Source of the DNA: Cyclobacteriaceae bacterium | GTDB taxonomy: Bacteria; Bacteroidota; Bacteroidia; Cytophagales; Cyclobacteriaceae | Direction: 5' to 3' | DNA: 25,218 bases | Assembly: GCA_021648745.1 (NCBI GenBank) | Contig: JAKISE010000041.1 | Span: forward strand, 1-25,218 | Shown here: positions 1 through 7,167 of the stretch, one piece after another | Layout: the number at the start of each line of letters is the position of its first letter | Numbering within the stretch: position 1 is the stretch's first letter | Program-made: the position numbers and the translations under genes | Notes under the pieces: generated by a model | Told to the model about the DNA's origin: nothing | Seen by the model: only the letters and a program-made list of their open reading frames with translations | Databases searched by the model: none

Positions 1-262
1 TTCCGAGCGCAATATCTTCAATGCCGTCATTATTAATATCTCCGATAAACTGTACTTCGTTGCCCAATTTAAAACTACCATTATCAGAAGCTGTTTGTGG
101 CAATCCTTGAATTACAAACCCATTGGTGGTTCCATTAAATGGTATGGTCGCAGGGTCAAAAACAGCGGGGTATCGCTGTGCGTGCGTTTGGTGCCCGATA
201 AAAAATGATATTACTAAAACAACAAAAGCTACTAATTGGTAATTCTGAAACTTTTTTTTCAT
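1..262 (-). CDS. Secreted FG-GAP repeat protein, partial (C-terminus outside window)
   Basis: The first 87 codons of a minus-strand gene are present; the rest lies beyond position 1. The N-terminus has lysines, a hydrophobic core (LVAFVVLVISFF) and a likely signal peptidase I site after HAQ, so the protein is exported. A first FG-GAP calcium-loop motif (GDINNDGIEDIALG) follows near residue 74, as in integrin-alpha-type propellers. It is a paralogue of the complete gene at 441-3257. The signal-peptide DNA is identical for 64 bp, while the mature part differs and has about eight extra residues before the LGNE motif. The ATG at 262-260 is supported by that alignment and by a promoter about 64 bp upstream. 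By analogy it probably ends in a T9SS sorting domain, but that cannot be seen here. Confidence 0.85.
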   Translation of the reverse strand, partial: MKKKFQNYQLVAFVVLVISFFIGHQTHAQRYPAVFDPATIPFNGTTNGFVIQGLPQTASDNGSFKLGNEVQFIGDINNDGIEDIALG

Positions 263-325
263 TAATGAAGGTATTGTTAAACATTTAATTGACTTATCGT
301 TTGCAGTTTGTATTTGTTATTTATA

Positions 326-333
326 CAAAGCTA
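326..333 (-). promoter_or_regulatory. Bacteroidota -7 promoter element for the partial FG-GAP gene
   Basis: The minus strand reads TAGCTTTG, matching TAnnTTTG, 64 bp upstream of the ATG at 262. No good -33 TTG is present at the usual distance. A conserved 16-bp box sits there instead, which suggests an activator-dependent promoter (inference). The paralogue has the same geometry. Confidence 0.55.
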
Positions 334-355
334 AAGGTCATATTAAAGGTATACA

Positions 356-397
356 TCACCATAAACCGTGATAGTAAAAAATCACTATAAACCGTGA
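356..397 (-). promoter_or_regulatory. Two direct copies of a TCAC-N8-GTGA box upstream of the promoter
   Basis: On the minus strand, TCACGGTTTATGGTGA (371-356) and TCACGGTTTATAGTGA (397-382) are direct repeats 26 bp apart that differ at one base. Each has inverted TCAC/GTGA ends. The proximal box begins 23 bp upstream of the -7 element, the same distance as in the paralogue at 3344-3359, which has only one box. This is a probable transcription-factor site; the factor is unknown. Confidence 0.5.
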
Positions 398-440
398 GTA
401 GGGAAAGCAAAATACTATTTTTAAACAACGGTACTACTAT

Positions 441-3257
441 TTAGTATTTTATAAATTTTGCCTGAATTATGCCCTTATCGGCAAATACTTGAATCGTGTA
501 AATCCCACTTCTTAATTCATATAGCATAACATCAAAATTTTGCACTAACTCTGTCTTTTTAAATTTACCGGATTTAACAACTGTACCAATTGAATTAATG
601 ATTAAATAACGGTTAACCGTAGAATTACTGATCAGTTTTACAAAAATTTGATTACTAACAGGGTTTGGCCAAATACTGAGTGTTTCTTTAGAAATTAACT
701 CGTTTAACCCGGTTATAATAACAGGGTCTGACATATCTGAAGCACAGTCATCAATGGTTACCTGAACCGTATAAACGGCCGAACCTGTAGAAATAGTATA
801 GCTTTGTTGAACTGCTCCACTAATAGCAGATCCATCCATAAACCACTGGTTTCCTACAGCACTGCTTGAGATTAGCATACTCTCGGCTACAGATATTATT
901 GGTTGCTCTGGCAAAAGGTTTACAGTTATAGTTATTTGTGCGGTAGCTTCACAGCTATTGATATCCGTACCTATAACTGTATAAGTAGTAGTAGCAGTAG
1001 GTGCAAAAGCAACACCATCTGTTACCCCATTATCCCATATATACGATTCGGCATTGCCTGAAGCTGTAAGGGCAATTTCCTCTCCGGCACAAACCGTAGT
1101 TGCGGTAGCACTTGCTGCAACGGAAGGTGCTGGAAGTTCAGTTACAGTAAAATTGCAACTACTGGCATTTTCACTGGCATCAGTAGCTGTTAGGGTAATG
1201 GCCATGCCATCTGTAAAAGCTGACCCCACGGCAGGGCTTTGAGTAATAGTGGGGTTAGGGTCTTCGGTATCGGTAGCAGTTGCCAAGCTGGTGTAATCAG
1301 GTATTACAGTATCGTTGCAAGTTAATTCCTGGTTGCCAGGGCAAGTAATCTCTGGTACAATAGTATCTGGCAGCTTGTTAATAATAAAATTACAATTGCT
1401 TGTGTTTCCACTGCCATCGGTGGCCGTAAGGGTAATGGTCATACCATCGGCAAAGGCTGTGCCAGCCACTGGGCTTTGTGTAACAGCAGGGGCTACGCCA
1501 CAATTATCCGTAGCCGTTGCCAAGCTGGTATAATCGGGTATAGCAGCACCAAAGGCAAGCGATTGGCTGCTGGGGCAGGTAATAACAGGGTTGGTTGTAT
1601 CGGCAAGTTGGTTAACAATAAATGTACAACTACTAAAATTACCACTGGCATCGGTAGCTGTTAGGGTAATGACCATGCCATCGGTAAAGGCAGCACCTAC
1701 TACGGGGCTTTGAGTAATGGCAGGGTTAGGGTCTTCGGTATCGGTAGCGGTGGCCAAACCTGTGTAATCGGGTAATACTGCACCGACACATAACTCTTGG
1801 CTGGCTGGGCAGGTAATGGTAGGAGCAACAAAATCGCCTCCAAATACCACATAGACTCGCCCTGTACTTCCAAAATTCCGATCTCCAAATATAAAATCTG
1901 AAAATCCATCTCCATTTATATCTTTGCCTCCATCAATAGTTCTACCACCAGTACCTGAACTAGCAACATTGGGGATTTGAAACCCATTGGTTCCATCCAA
2001 GGTAGATGGATCAAACAAAGCAGGAAAACCACCTGTTTTTCCATAAACAACATAATGATCACTGGTGGAAGCCACAATAAAATCGCCTATCCCATCTAAG
2101 TTTAAATCTCCTACAGAAGCAGCACCTAGCACGGTATTATCTAAAACAAACCCGTTAGAGCCATTTAAATCGCTCATAAACAAGCTATCTGGGAAAGCAG
2201 TTGATGACCCAAGTATGATGTTGTTTTCTGAAAAGCAATCATCTATGCCATCATCATTAATATCCCCTATGGGACCAACATACGTTAAAAATGCATTTCC
2301 TTGATTGTCAATAAGAAACCCATCGGTGCCATCAACGGCTTCAATATCTACCAGTACATCAAAAGGGGTGTTTTTCCCAAATAAAACATAACTAATTTCT
2401 CCAGGTGCATCAAAAGAAGAAGCCCAGTTTCCAATAAGTATATCGTTATAGCTATCGTTATTAATGTCTCCAGCACCACCAACAAAATAAGCAGGCCTAG
2501 AGCCTGCAAAATCACTAATTCTAAACCCATTAATGCCATTTAGCCAAGAAACATCCAATAATGCAGGATAGTTAGAGGAACGCCCAAAAATAACCCAAGA
2601 TTGACCTGACCAATGGGGTGTTCCTATAATAAAATCGTTAATTAAATCACCATTTACATCGCCTAAGGCAGCCACCTGACGGATTCCGGGGGTGTCAATT
2701 AAAAAACCATTGGTGCCATTAATATCATTAACGGTTATTAAAGCAGGAAAAGTAGCAGTGCCATACAATACTATTTCATCAACACCAGAATTTCTGGAGC
2801 CAATAATTAAATCATCTATTCCATCGCCATTTATATCTCCAAGTCCGGCTATAGTTGAACCACGCTGTCCGTTAGCAACAGCCCCCTCCACAACAAACCC
2901 ATTGGTACCATCTAGTGTAGTAAGGTCGAAAGGTGTTGGAAAACTGGTGGTAGAACCAAAAATAATATAGGTTTTTCCTGCTGAACTTAATGCACCTACA
3001 GATTCACTGCTGTTCCCCATAGCAAAATCTTCAATACCATCATTATTAATATCCCCAATAAACTGTACGTCTTCGTTCCCCAATTTATTAGCTGCATCTA
3101 ATCCTGGAACAACAAACCCATTAGTACCGTTAAATGCTACCGTTGTAGGGTCAAAAACAGCAGGGTACCGTTGTGCATGCGATTGATACCCGGCAAAAAA
3201 TGATATTACTAAAACAACAAAAGCTACTAATTGGTAATTCTGAAACTTTTTTTTCAT
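441..3257 (-). CDS. Secreted FG-GAP/HYR-domain protein with T9SS type A sorting domain
   Basis: A 938-residue exported protein. Residues 1-29 are a signal peptide ending in HAQ. Residues ~45-475 hold seven FG-GAP units with calcium loops such as GDINNDGIEDFAMG and GDINGDGIDDLIIG. Each unit also carries a (D/N)GTNGF-like phrase, as expected for one seven-bladed integrin-alpha-like propeller. Three HYR (hyalin-type Ig) domains of ~77 residues follow (~478-708), with motifs ITCP and ITLTATDASGN. Next is an Ig/PKD-like stretch with VCAGEEIALTASG (~710-855). Residues ~858-938 match a T9SS type A C-terminal sorting domain (IWPNPVSN, then SGIYTIQVF and a final KFIKY). Export through the Sec and T9SS pathways and attachment or release at the cell surface are inferred. 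The binding partner is unknown; adhesion is plausible for this architecture. It is the tandem paralogue of the gene at 1-262. Confidence 0.92.
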   Translation of the reverse strand: MKKKFQNYQLVAFVVLVISFFAGYQSHAQRYPAVFDPTTVAFNGTNGFVVPGLDAANKLGNEDVQFIGDINNDGIEDFAMGNSSESVGALSSAGKTYIIFGSTTSFPTPFDLTTLDGTNGFVVEGAVANGQRGSTIAGLGDINGDGIDDLIIGSRNSGVDEIVLYGTATFPALITVNDINGTNGFLIDTPGIRQVAALGDVNGDLINDFIIGTPHWSGQSWVIFGRSSNYPALLDVSWLNGINGFRISDFAGSRPAYFVGGAGDINNDSYNDILIGNWASSFDAPGEISYVLFGKNTPFDVLVDIEAVDGTDGFLIDNQGNAFLTYVGPIGDINDDGIDDCFSENNIILGSSTAFPDSLFMSDLNGSNGFVLDNTVLGAASVGDLNLDGIGDFIVASTSDHYVVYGKTGGFPALFDPSTLDGTNGFQIPNVASSGTGGRTIDGGKDINGDGFSDFIFGDRNFGSTGRVYVVFGGDFVAPTITCPASQELCVGAVLPDYTGLATATDTEDPNPAITQSPVVGAAFTDGMVITLTATDASGNFSSCTFIVNQLADTTNPVITCPSSQSLAFGAAIPDYTSLATATDNCGVAPAVTQSPVAGTAFADGMTITLTATDGSGNTSNCNFIINKLPDTIVPEITCPGNQELTCNDTVIPDYTSLATATDTEDPNPTITQSPAVGSAFTDGMAITLTATDASENASSCNFTVTELPAPSVAASATATTVCAGEEIALTASGNAESYIWDNGVTDGVAFAPTATTTYTVIGTDINSCEATAQITITVNLLPEQPIISVAESMLISSSAVGNQWFMDGSAISGAVQQSYTISTGSAVYTVQVTIDDCASDMSDPVIITGLNELISKETLSIWPNPVSNQIFVKLISNSTVNRYLIINSIGTVVKSGKFKKTELVQNFDVMLYELRSGIYTIQVFADKGIIQAKFIKY
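1130..1830 (-). repeat. Three HYR-domain repeats visible at DNA level
   Basis: Three coding repeats of about 230-240 bp lie in the FG-GAP/HYR gene. Near-identical stretches encoding PDYTSLATATD recur around 1278-1305, 1515-1542 and 1746-1773. The phrase encoding ITQSPVVG and DGMTITLTATD recurs with them. The high DNA similarity points to recent internal duplication or gene conversion. Confidence 0.8.
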
Positions 3258-3313
3258 TGATGAAGGTATTGTTAAACATATAATTAGTTTGCAGTTGGCA
3301 TTTGTTATTCATA

Positions 3314-3321
3314 CAAAAATA
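3314..3321 (-). promoter_or_regulatory. Bacteroidota -7 promoter element for the complete FG-GAP gene
   Basis: The minus strand reads TATTTTTG, matching TAnnTTTG, 57 bp upstream of the ATG at 3257. The sequence differs from the paralogue's element (TAGCTTTG) but keeps the motif, which supports function. Confidence 0.55.
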
Positions 3322-3343
3322 AAGGTCATATTAAAGGTATACA

Positions 3344-3359
3344 TCACCATAAACCGTGA
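3344..3359 (-). promoter_or_regulatory. Single TCAC-N8-GTGA box
   Basis: The minus strand reads TCACGGTTTATGGTGA, identical to the proximal box at 356-371 and placed 23 bp upstream of the -7 element as in that copy. It overlaps the expected -33 region, so an activator site is likely (inference). Confidence 0.5.
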
Positions 3360-3499
3360 GTAAGAGAAGGTGAAATATAACGCCCAAGGCTAAACTATGT
3401 AAATAAGTTATTAGCACATTTGAAAACTCTAAGCATAAATTTTTCAAATTCTGTTAGACCAACAACACTAGAATATCTGAGAACAAAGGTGGAAGCTTT

Positions 3500-3543
3500 G
3501 ATTTTTTCACATACTCTAAATTCAAAGAGTGTGTAAAAAAATC
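3500..3543. other. Long inverted repeat flanked by T and A tracts
   Basis: Arms of 18 nt (3500-3517 and 3526-3543) pair almost perfectly around an 8-nt loop; only two positions deviate. On either strand the T tract comes before the stem core and the A tract after it, so it is not a textbook intrinsic terminator. It lies just downstream of the membrane-protein gene at 3567-3995. The rest of 3360-3566 shows no gene or clear site. Confidence 0.55.
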
Positions 3544-3566
3544 AATTGCTCGAGAGTTCTTTTATA

Positions 3567-3995
3567 CTACACTCCATAAAACAAGAACGATGCAAGAATG
3601 CACCATCCACCTACAAATAGTCCAGCAATGCCAATTTTGCCTTGTAAAGGTGCAAGTTTAGCAAGTAGTTGTTCTCCTTTTTTCTTTGCTTCTTCGCTTT
3701 TAGAAAACACGTGCTTCGAAATCATACCGTAACCCAAAAGGAAACCAAGAAGTGCTTGCATAACATTTACAGCTAAAGTTGTTGCCCAAAATATAGGCCA
3801 AGTAGGCATCCAACTTAACCCCAGAATACCACTGAAGATTATTCCATAGATTCCCCAAAAGAAGAATACGATTCCAATATACCCCTGGTAAGGAGTTATT
3901 TTATCTAAAAGTTCTTGTGCGTCTGGTTTTTTAGCTAAAATAATAGATGGGATAGCCAATAAACTAAGTACAATTAATGTAATTCCAGTAATCAT
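3567..3995 (-). CDS. Small four-helix membrane protein with internal repeat, function unknown
   Basis: A 142-residue integral membrane protein that I do not assign to a family. Hydrophobic segments lie at about residues 3-20, 38-58, 68-90 and 118-139. Two segments resemble each other: residues 28-53 (ELLDKITPYQGYIGI, then WGIYGI) and 109-134 (QLLAKLAPLQGKIGI, then GGWCIL). In each, an amphipathic stretch with a conserved QG-IGI motif leads into a helix. This suggests an internal duplication giving a pseudo-symmetric four-helix protein. A charged, lysine-rich loop (about 98-108) separates the halves. No catalytic motif is visible. It follows the LipL32 homologue on the same strand, with a probable terminator between them, so the two are probably not one transcript. 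Confidence 0.8.
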   Translation of the reverse strand: MITGITLIVLSLLAIPSIILAKKPDAQELLDKITPYQGYIGIVFFFWGIYGIIFSGILGLSWMPTWPIFWATTLAVNVMQALLGFLLGYGMISKHVFSKSEEAKKKGEQLLAKLAPLQGKIGIAGLFVGGWCILASFLFYGV

Positions 3996-4016
3996 AACAT
4001 ATTTTGTTTAGTTGAT

Positions 4017-4075
4017 AAAAATAAAGCGAAATGCAGGCCTGAACTAAAAAATATTGGCGCAAGACATTCCGCTTT
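4017..4075 (-). terminator. Candidate intrinsic terminator of the LipL32-like gene
   Basis: In the minus-strand transcript, AAAGCGGAATG (4075-4065) pairs with CATTTCGCTTT (4033-4023), including one G-U pair. The loop is 31 nt, and the tract ATTTTTATC follows at 4022-4014. The hairpin starts about 20 bp past the stop codon of the LipL32-like gene. Confidence 0.5.
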
Positions 4076-4095
4076 AAAAAATAATTTTGATTAAT

Positions 4096-4785
4096 TTATT
4101 TAAACTGAGCTTTTAGCTCTTCTAACGTTTTACCTACAGCAACGCCAGGCAACTTAATTGGAGCAGCAACTTCTGCTAAGAAAGTACCGTTTACTTCACC
4201 TGTTTTGTAAGTAGTAAATCCAATTCTGTATAGTCCAAGAGTTAATGCCTTTGCAGGATTACTTACTTCACTTTTATATCTTAATAAAGAGTTGTAGCTG
4301 CTTCCACTTGGTTGTTTTGGCATCTCACTGCTATCATCATTCCTTGCGAGAACTACCCATTTAGCACCTTTTACACCCGCTTCCGTAATGCCATCTTTAG
4401 AAATTATGTTAGAACGTTCTAATGTAATATAGGTATCAAAAAAATCTTTTGAGCTTGCATTTGCAGTGTACTCAGAAGATACCGTTGCTCCTTTGGTCTT
4501 AAATCCTTTTGGAACTGGAGACATCATTCGCAATCCTAATTCAGGGGCAACTGCAGGAATCCAAACATAGATGTAATAAAATTTCTTACCATCTCTAGTT
4601 TCATCTTCATTTCCAGGTGCTGCATGACCTAAATATGATACTACATCTGTATAGGGTACTTTAATAGTTTTAGGACCTACTTTTTTCTCAATAGAGCTTC
4701 CAAAATTTCCCAGCTTTTGGGCTTCGGCATTCATAGCAATCAACAAGCACAAACTAACAACCATTGTTAACATTAAATTTTTCAT
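4096..4785 (-). CDS. LipL32 family surface protein homologue
   Basis: A 229-residue protein starting at the ATG at 4785. An upstream in-frame ATG at 4833 would put the -7 element inside the gene and spoil the signal peptide, so I reject it. Residues 1-22 form a signal peptide ending AEA, with no usable lipobox cysteine. The body matches Leptospira LipL32 as I remember it along most of its length. Matching motifs are YYIYVWIPAV (70-79) followed by LRMMSP (85-90), FFDTYITLER (115-124), YNSLLRYK (164-171) and GLYRIGFTTYKTGEV (184-198). LipL32 is a jelly-roll outer-membrane lipoprotein that binds calcium and host matrix. Residues matching its calcium ligands seem kept: D117, T118, D150/D151 and Y164. 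The role in this organism is unknown; a periplasmic or surface location is likely. It is transcribed divergently from a two-component system. Confidence 0.88.
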   Translation of the reverse strand: MKNLMLTMVVSLCLLIAMNAEAQKLGNFGSSIEKKVGPKTIKVPYTDVVSYLGHAAPGNEDETRDGKKFYYIYVWIPAVAPELGLRMMSPVPKGFKTKGATVSSEYTANASSKDFFDTYITLERSNIISKDGITEAGVKGAKWVVLARNDDSSEMPKQPSGSSYNSLLRYKSEVSNPAKALTLGLYRIGFTTYKTGEVNGTFLAEVAAPIKLPGVAVGKTLEELKAQFK

Positions 4786-4819
4786 AATTAAATTTTTAAA
4801 TCTATAATATTGTTTGATA

Positions 4820-4850
4820 CAAAAGTATGACACACCTTGCTCTCACACAA
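4820..4850 (-). promoter_or_regulatory. Promoter of the LipL32-like gene
   Basis: The minus strand has TTG at 4850-4848, a 20-bp spacer, then TACTTTTG at 4827-4820. This fits the Bacteroidota -33/-7 consensus (TTG and TAnnTTTG). The leader to the ATG at 4785 is about 30 nt. It supports the shorter start chosen for the gene. Confidence 0.65.
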
Positions 4851-4893
4851 CCCCTTTAAATGGTAGAATAGAAAATCCCTGAAAAGGGTGATT

Positions 4894-4925
4894 TTGTGTT
4901 CAAAAATTTATCATTAGTATCTTTA
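4894..4925 (+). promoter_or_regulatory. Weak candidate promoter of the sensor kinase gene
   Basis: TTG at 4894-4896, a 21-bp spacer and TATCTTTA at 4918-4925 lie about 35 bp before the ATG at 4961. The -7 motif misses its final G. Together with the LipL32-like promoter it forms a compact divergent control region (4786-4960). Confidence 0.3.
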
Positions 4926-4960
4926 GGGTTAGATTAGAACATTATTTTTACCCGTTTTTA

Positions 4961-7147
4961 ATGAAGAATATATTTTTCGCCTGTTATTTCTTGTCTGTTG
5001 GTTTAACAGGCTTTGCTCAAAACTCTAGGGTTATTGATGTATCCTATGTAAAAGAGCAATTAAAAGGGCTAGACTATAAAGAGCAAATAGCAAACTTAAA
5101 CCAAGCATATAGAGATCGATTACACACTGAACCTGAGCTTTCTGAAGAAATTATGAAATTAACTTTAGAGCTTAGCACCCAAGAAAAAGACTCTATTGGC
5201 ATGGGTAATGCTCTTTACTTGCTGGGAAAAGCAATGAGAGAACATGGTAAGTCTAGTAGTTCTATTCCCTATATTGAAAGGAGTCTTTTAATATTTAAAC
5301 AACTAAATGACTTTATTAGAATTAGCAATTGTCTTAATGAATTAGGAATTTCTTTTAAAAATTTAGGAAAGTATCAAAAAGCTTTGGGCTATTACTTCGA
5401 AGCACTAAAAATTGCTAAAATACACAACTATGAGCAAGGAGAAATTAGAGCTCTTTCTAATATGTCTGTCATTTTAATTTTTCAAAAGGATTATGAAAAA
5501 GCCATAGAATATCTTACGAAAAGTTTAGCAATGCAAAAAGATGAAGCAAAGAAAAATACCATTTACAATAATTTAGGGATTGCCTATAAAGCACTTAACA
5601 AAACAGATGAGGCTTTAATTTATTACAACAAAAGTATTGAAAGCTCTAAATTGGCAAAAGACATTTACTGGCAGGCCTCTGCACTTAATAATATTGGTAT
5701 TATTTTTTCAGAAAGTGGAGAGTATGATAAAGCCCTTGACTATTTTTTAAAGGTTGAAGGTATTGAAAAGCAAACTGGCAACAAAAAAGGATTAGTTGGC
5801 ACCTTTATAAACATAGGTGTAATAAAAAGGTCTTTATTACAATATAAAGATGCAATAATGTGGTTTCAAAAAGCAGATTCGTTAGCGATTGAAACAAAAT
5901 CGCTGTTCGAACAAAAAGTAATTTATTTAAACCTTTCAATAACCTACGAAAATTGGAAAAAATACAAAGAATCAATAGACTACCTGTACCATTATATAGA
6001 GATTAAAGATTCGTTATTTAATGAAAAAAAGAATGAACAAATGGCTGAGTTGGTGTGGAAGTATAAAACTGATACACAACAAAAAGAAATTGAATTACTA
6101 AAACAAGAACGAAATATAAAAGAACTCGCCTTCGAAAAACAACGATGGGAATTCCAGCTTCAAGAACTAAAGGCTAAAACAGTAGAAGAGAAAAAGCAAG
6201 TAGAGTTGGCTTTGCTCCAAAATCAAAACCAAATTCAAAAGCTAGTTCTCGAAAAAAACATGAATCAAATTGAGAAGTTAAAGCTCAATGCAACTCTTGA
6301 CGAAACTCAAATTGAAGCTGAAAAATCAAAAGTTGAAAAAGAAACAACGGTTAAAAATGTGACCATCCTAATTTCTTTACTAATTGTAATTCCAATCCTT
6401 ATTTTACTGGTATTCTATCAACAAAAAATTAAAGCCCAGTCCATTGTTTCCATCAGAACAGAACAGCTGAATCAAAAAACAATACTTGAACTTATAAAAA
6501 ACTTTGAGATAAAAACATTTAAAGCCCAATTAGAGGGCCAGGAAATAGAAAAAAAACGAATCGCTAGTGATTTACACGATGGAATTGGAGGTAATCTAGC
6601 AAGCATCAAACTTGGTCTTAACAAACTAGATGACAATCTTGGAGGAAACAGGGGCATTAAACAAATCATGGCCCAGATTAATGAAACCTGTGAAGAAATT
6701 AGGACCATCTCTCACGACCTTACACCGAGTAAAATTTTAAATTCTTCCTATATCCAACTTATCAGGGAATATATTAATCAAAGCCTTGAAACAACTCCAA
6801 TCAAAGCAATTTTTCAAGCTTATCCTGAAAGTGAATTGAATAATATTTCGAACCAGATAAAAATTGAAATATATAGGATAATTCAAGAGTTACTTTCGAA
6901 CGCTATAAGGCATTCACAAACAACCGAACTAGACGTAAGCTTAAACTTAAATAATGAAGGCTTAATTTTAATGATTGAAGATACCGGTAAAGGCTTTAAC
7001 CCCACCCGGTCAATAAAAGGCATCGGACTCCTTAACATTGAATCGCGTGTAGCTTCGGTAAATGGCAAATTTAATATCGATTCTATTATTGGCAGAGGAA
7101 CAATTTTTACTGTTGAAATTCCATTAGTAAAGCAAACAGTAGCTTAA
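4961..7147 (+). CDS. TPR-repeat sensor histidine kinase (NarL-type, HisKA_3)
   Basis: A 728-residue membrane sensor kinase. Residues 1-20 are a signal peptide. About seven TPR-like repeats fill ~80-355, with typical phrases such as YNNLGIAYKAL and ALNNIGIIFSESGEYDKALDY; they are predicted to lie in the periplasm. A charged coiled coil spans ~355-460, and one membrane helix lies at ~466-487. The cytoplasmic part has the HisKA_3 dimerization helix with the phospho-accepting H539 in IASDLHDGIGG. The ATPase domain has an N-box (QELLSNAIRHS, ~643-653), a G1 box (DTGKGF, ~674) and GIGLLNIESR (~688). It should autophosphorylate and pass phosphate to the regulator encoded 20 bp downstream. The signal is unknown. 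It diverges from the LipL32-like gene, a candidate target (inference). Confidence 0.93.
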   Translation: MKNIFFACYFLSVGLTGFAQNSRVIDVSYVKEQLKGLDYKEQIANLNQAYRDRLHTEPELSEEIMKLTLELSTQEKDSIGMGNALYLLGKAMREHGKSSSSIPYIERSLLIFKQLNDFIRISNCLNELGISFKNLGKYQKALGYYFEALKIAKIHNYEQGEIRALSNMSVILIFQKDYEKAIEYLTKSLAMQKDEAKKNTIYNNLGIAYKALNKTDEALIYYNKSIESSKLAKDIYWQASALNNIGIIFSESGEYDKALDYFLKVEGIEKQTGNKKGLVGTFINIGVIKRSLLQYKDAIMWFQKADSLAIETKSLFEQKVIYLNLSITYENWKKYKESIDYLYHYIEIKDSLFNEKKNEQMAELVWKYKTDTQQKEIELLKQERNIKELAFEKQRWEFQLQELKAKTVEEKKQVELALLQNQNQIQKLVLEKNMNQIEKLKLNATLDETQIEAEKSKVEKETTVKNVTILISLLIVIPILILLVFYQQKIKAQSIVSIRTEQLNQKTILELIKNFEIKTFKAQLEGQEIEKKRIASDLHDGIGGNLASIKLGLNKLDDNLGGNRGIKQIMAQINETCEEIRTISHDLTPSKILNSSYIQLIREYINQSLETTPIKAIFQAYPESELNNISNQIKIEIYRIIQELLSNAIRHSQTTELDVSLNLNNEGLILMIEDTGKGFNPTRSIKGIGLLNIESRVASVNGKFNIDSIIGRGTIFTVEIPLVKQTVA

Positions 7148-7167
7148 CTTTTTAACTAATCATCTCT

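Larger units (their letters stand above)
200..397. repeat. Upstream copy of a duplicated signal-peptide and promoter block
   Basis: This block is homologous to 3195-3359. Positions 200-263 match 3195-3258 exactly (64 bp), 265-284 match 3260-3279, and 332-371 match 3320-3359 exactly (40 bp). The intervening leader differs by small substitutions and indels. It is part of a tandem gene duplication. Confidence 0.9.
3195..3359. repeat. Downstream copy of the duplicated signal-peptide and promoter block
   Basis: This is the counterpart of 200-397, with exact matches of 64 bp (3195-3258) and 40 bp (3320-3359). This copy lacks the second distal TCAC-N8-GTGA box found in the other. Confidence 0.9.

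Noticed and set aside
409..450. 9-bp inverted repeat AAAATACTA/TAGTATTTT near the stop of the complete FG-GAP gene
   Set aside because: The loop is 24 nt, the stem is purely AT-rich and overlaps the stop codon; too weak to call a terminator.
4786..4833. A longer start for the LipL32-like gene at 4833
   Set aside because: It would place 16 polar residues before the signal peptide and put the well-matched -7 element inside the coding region.
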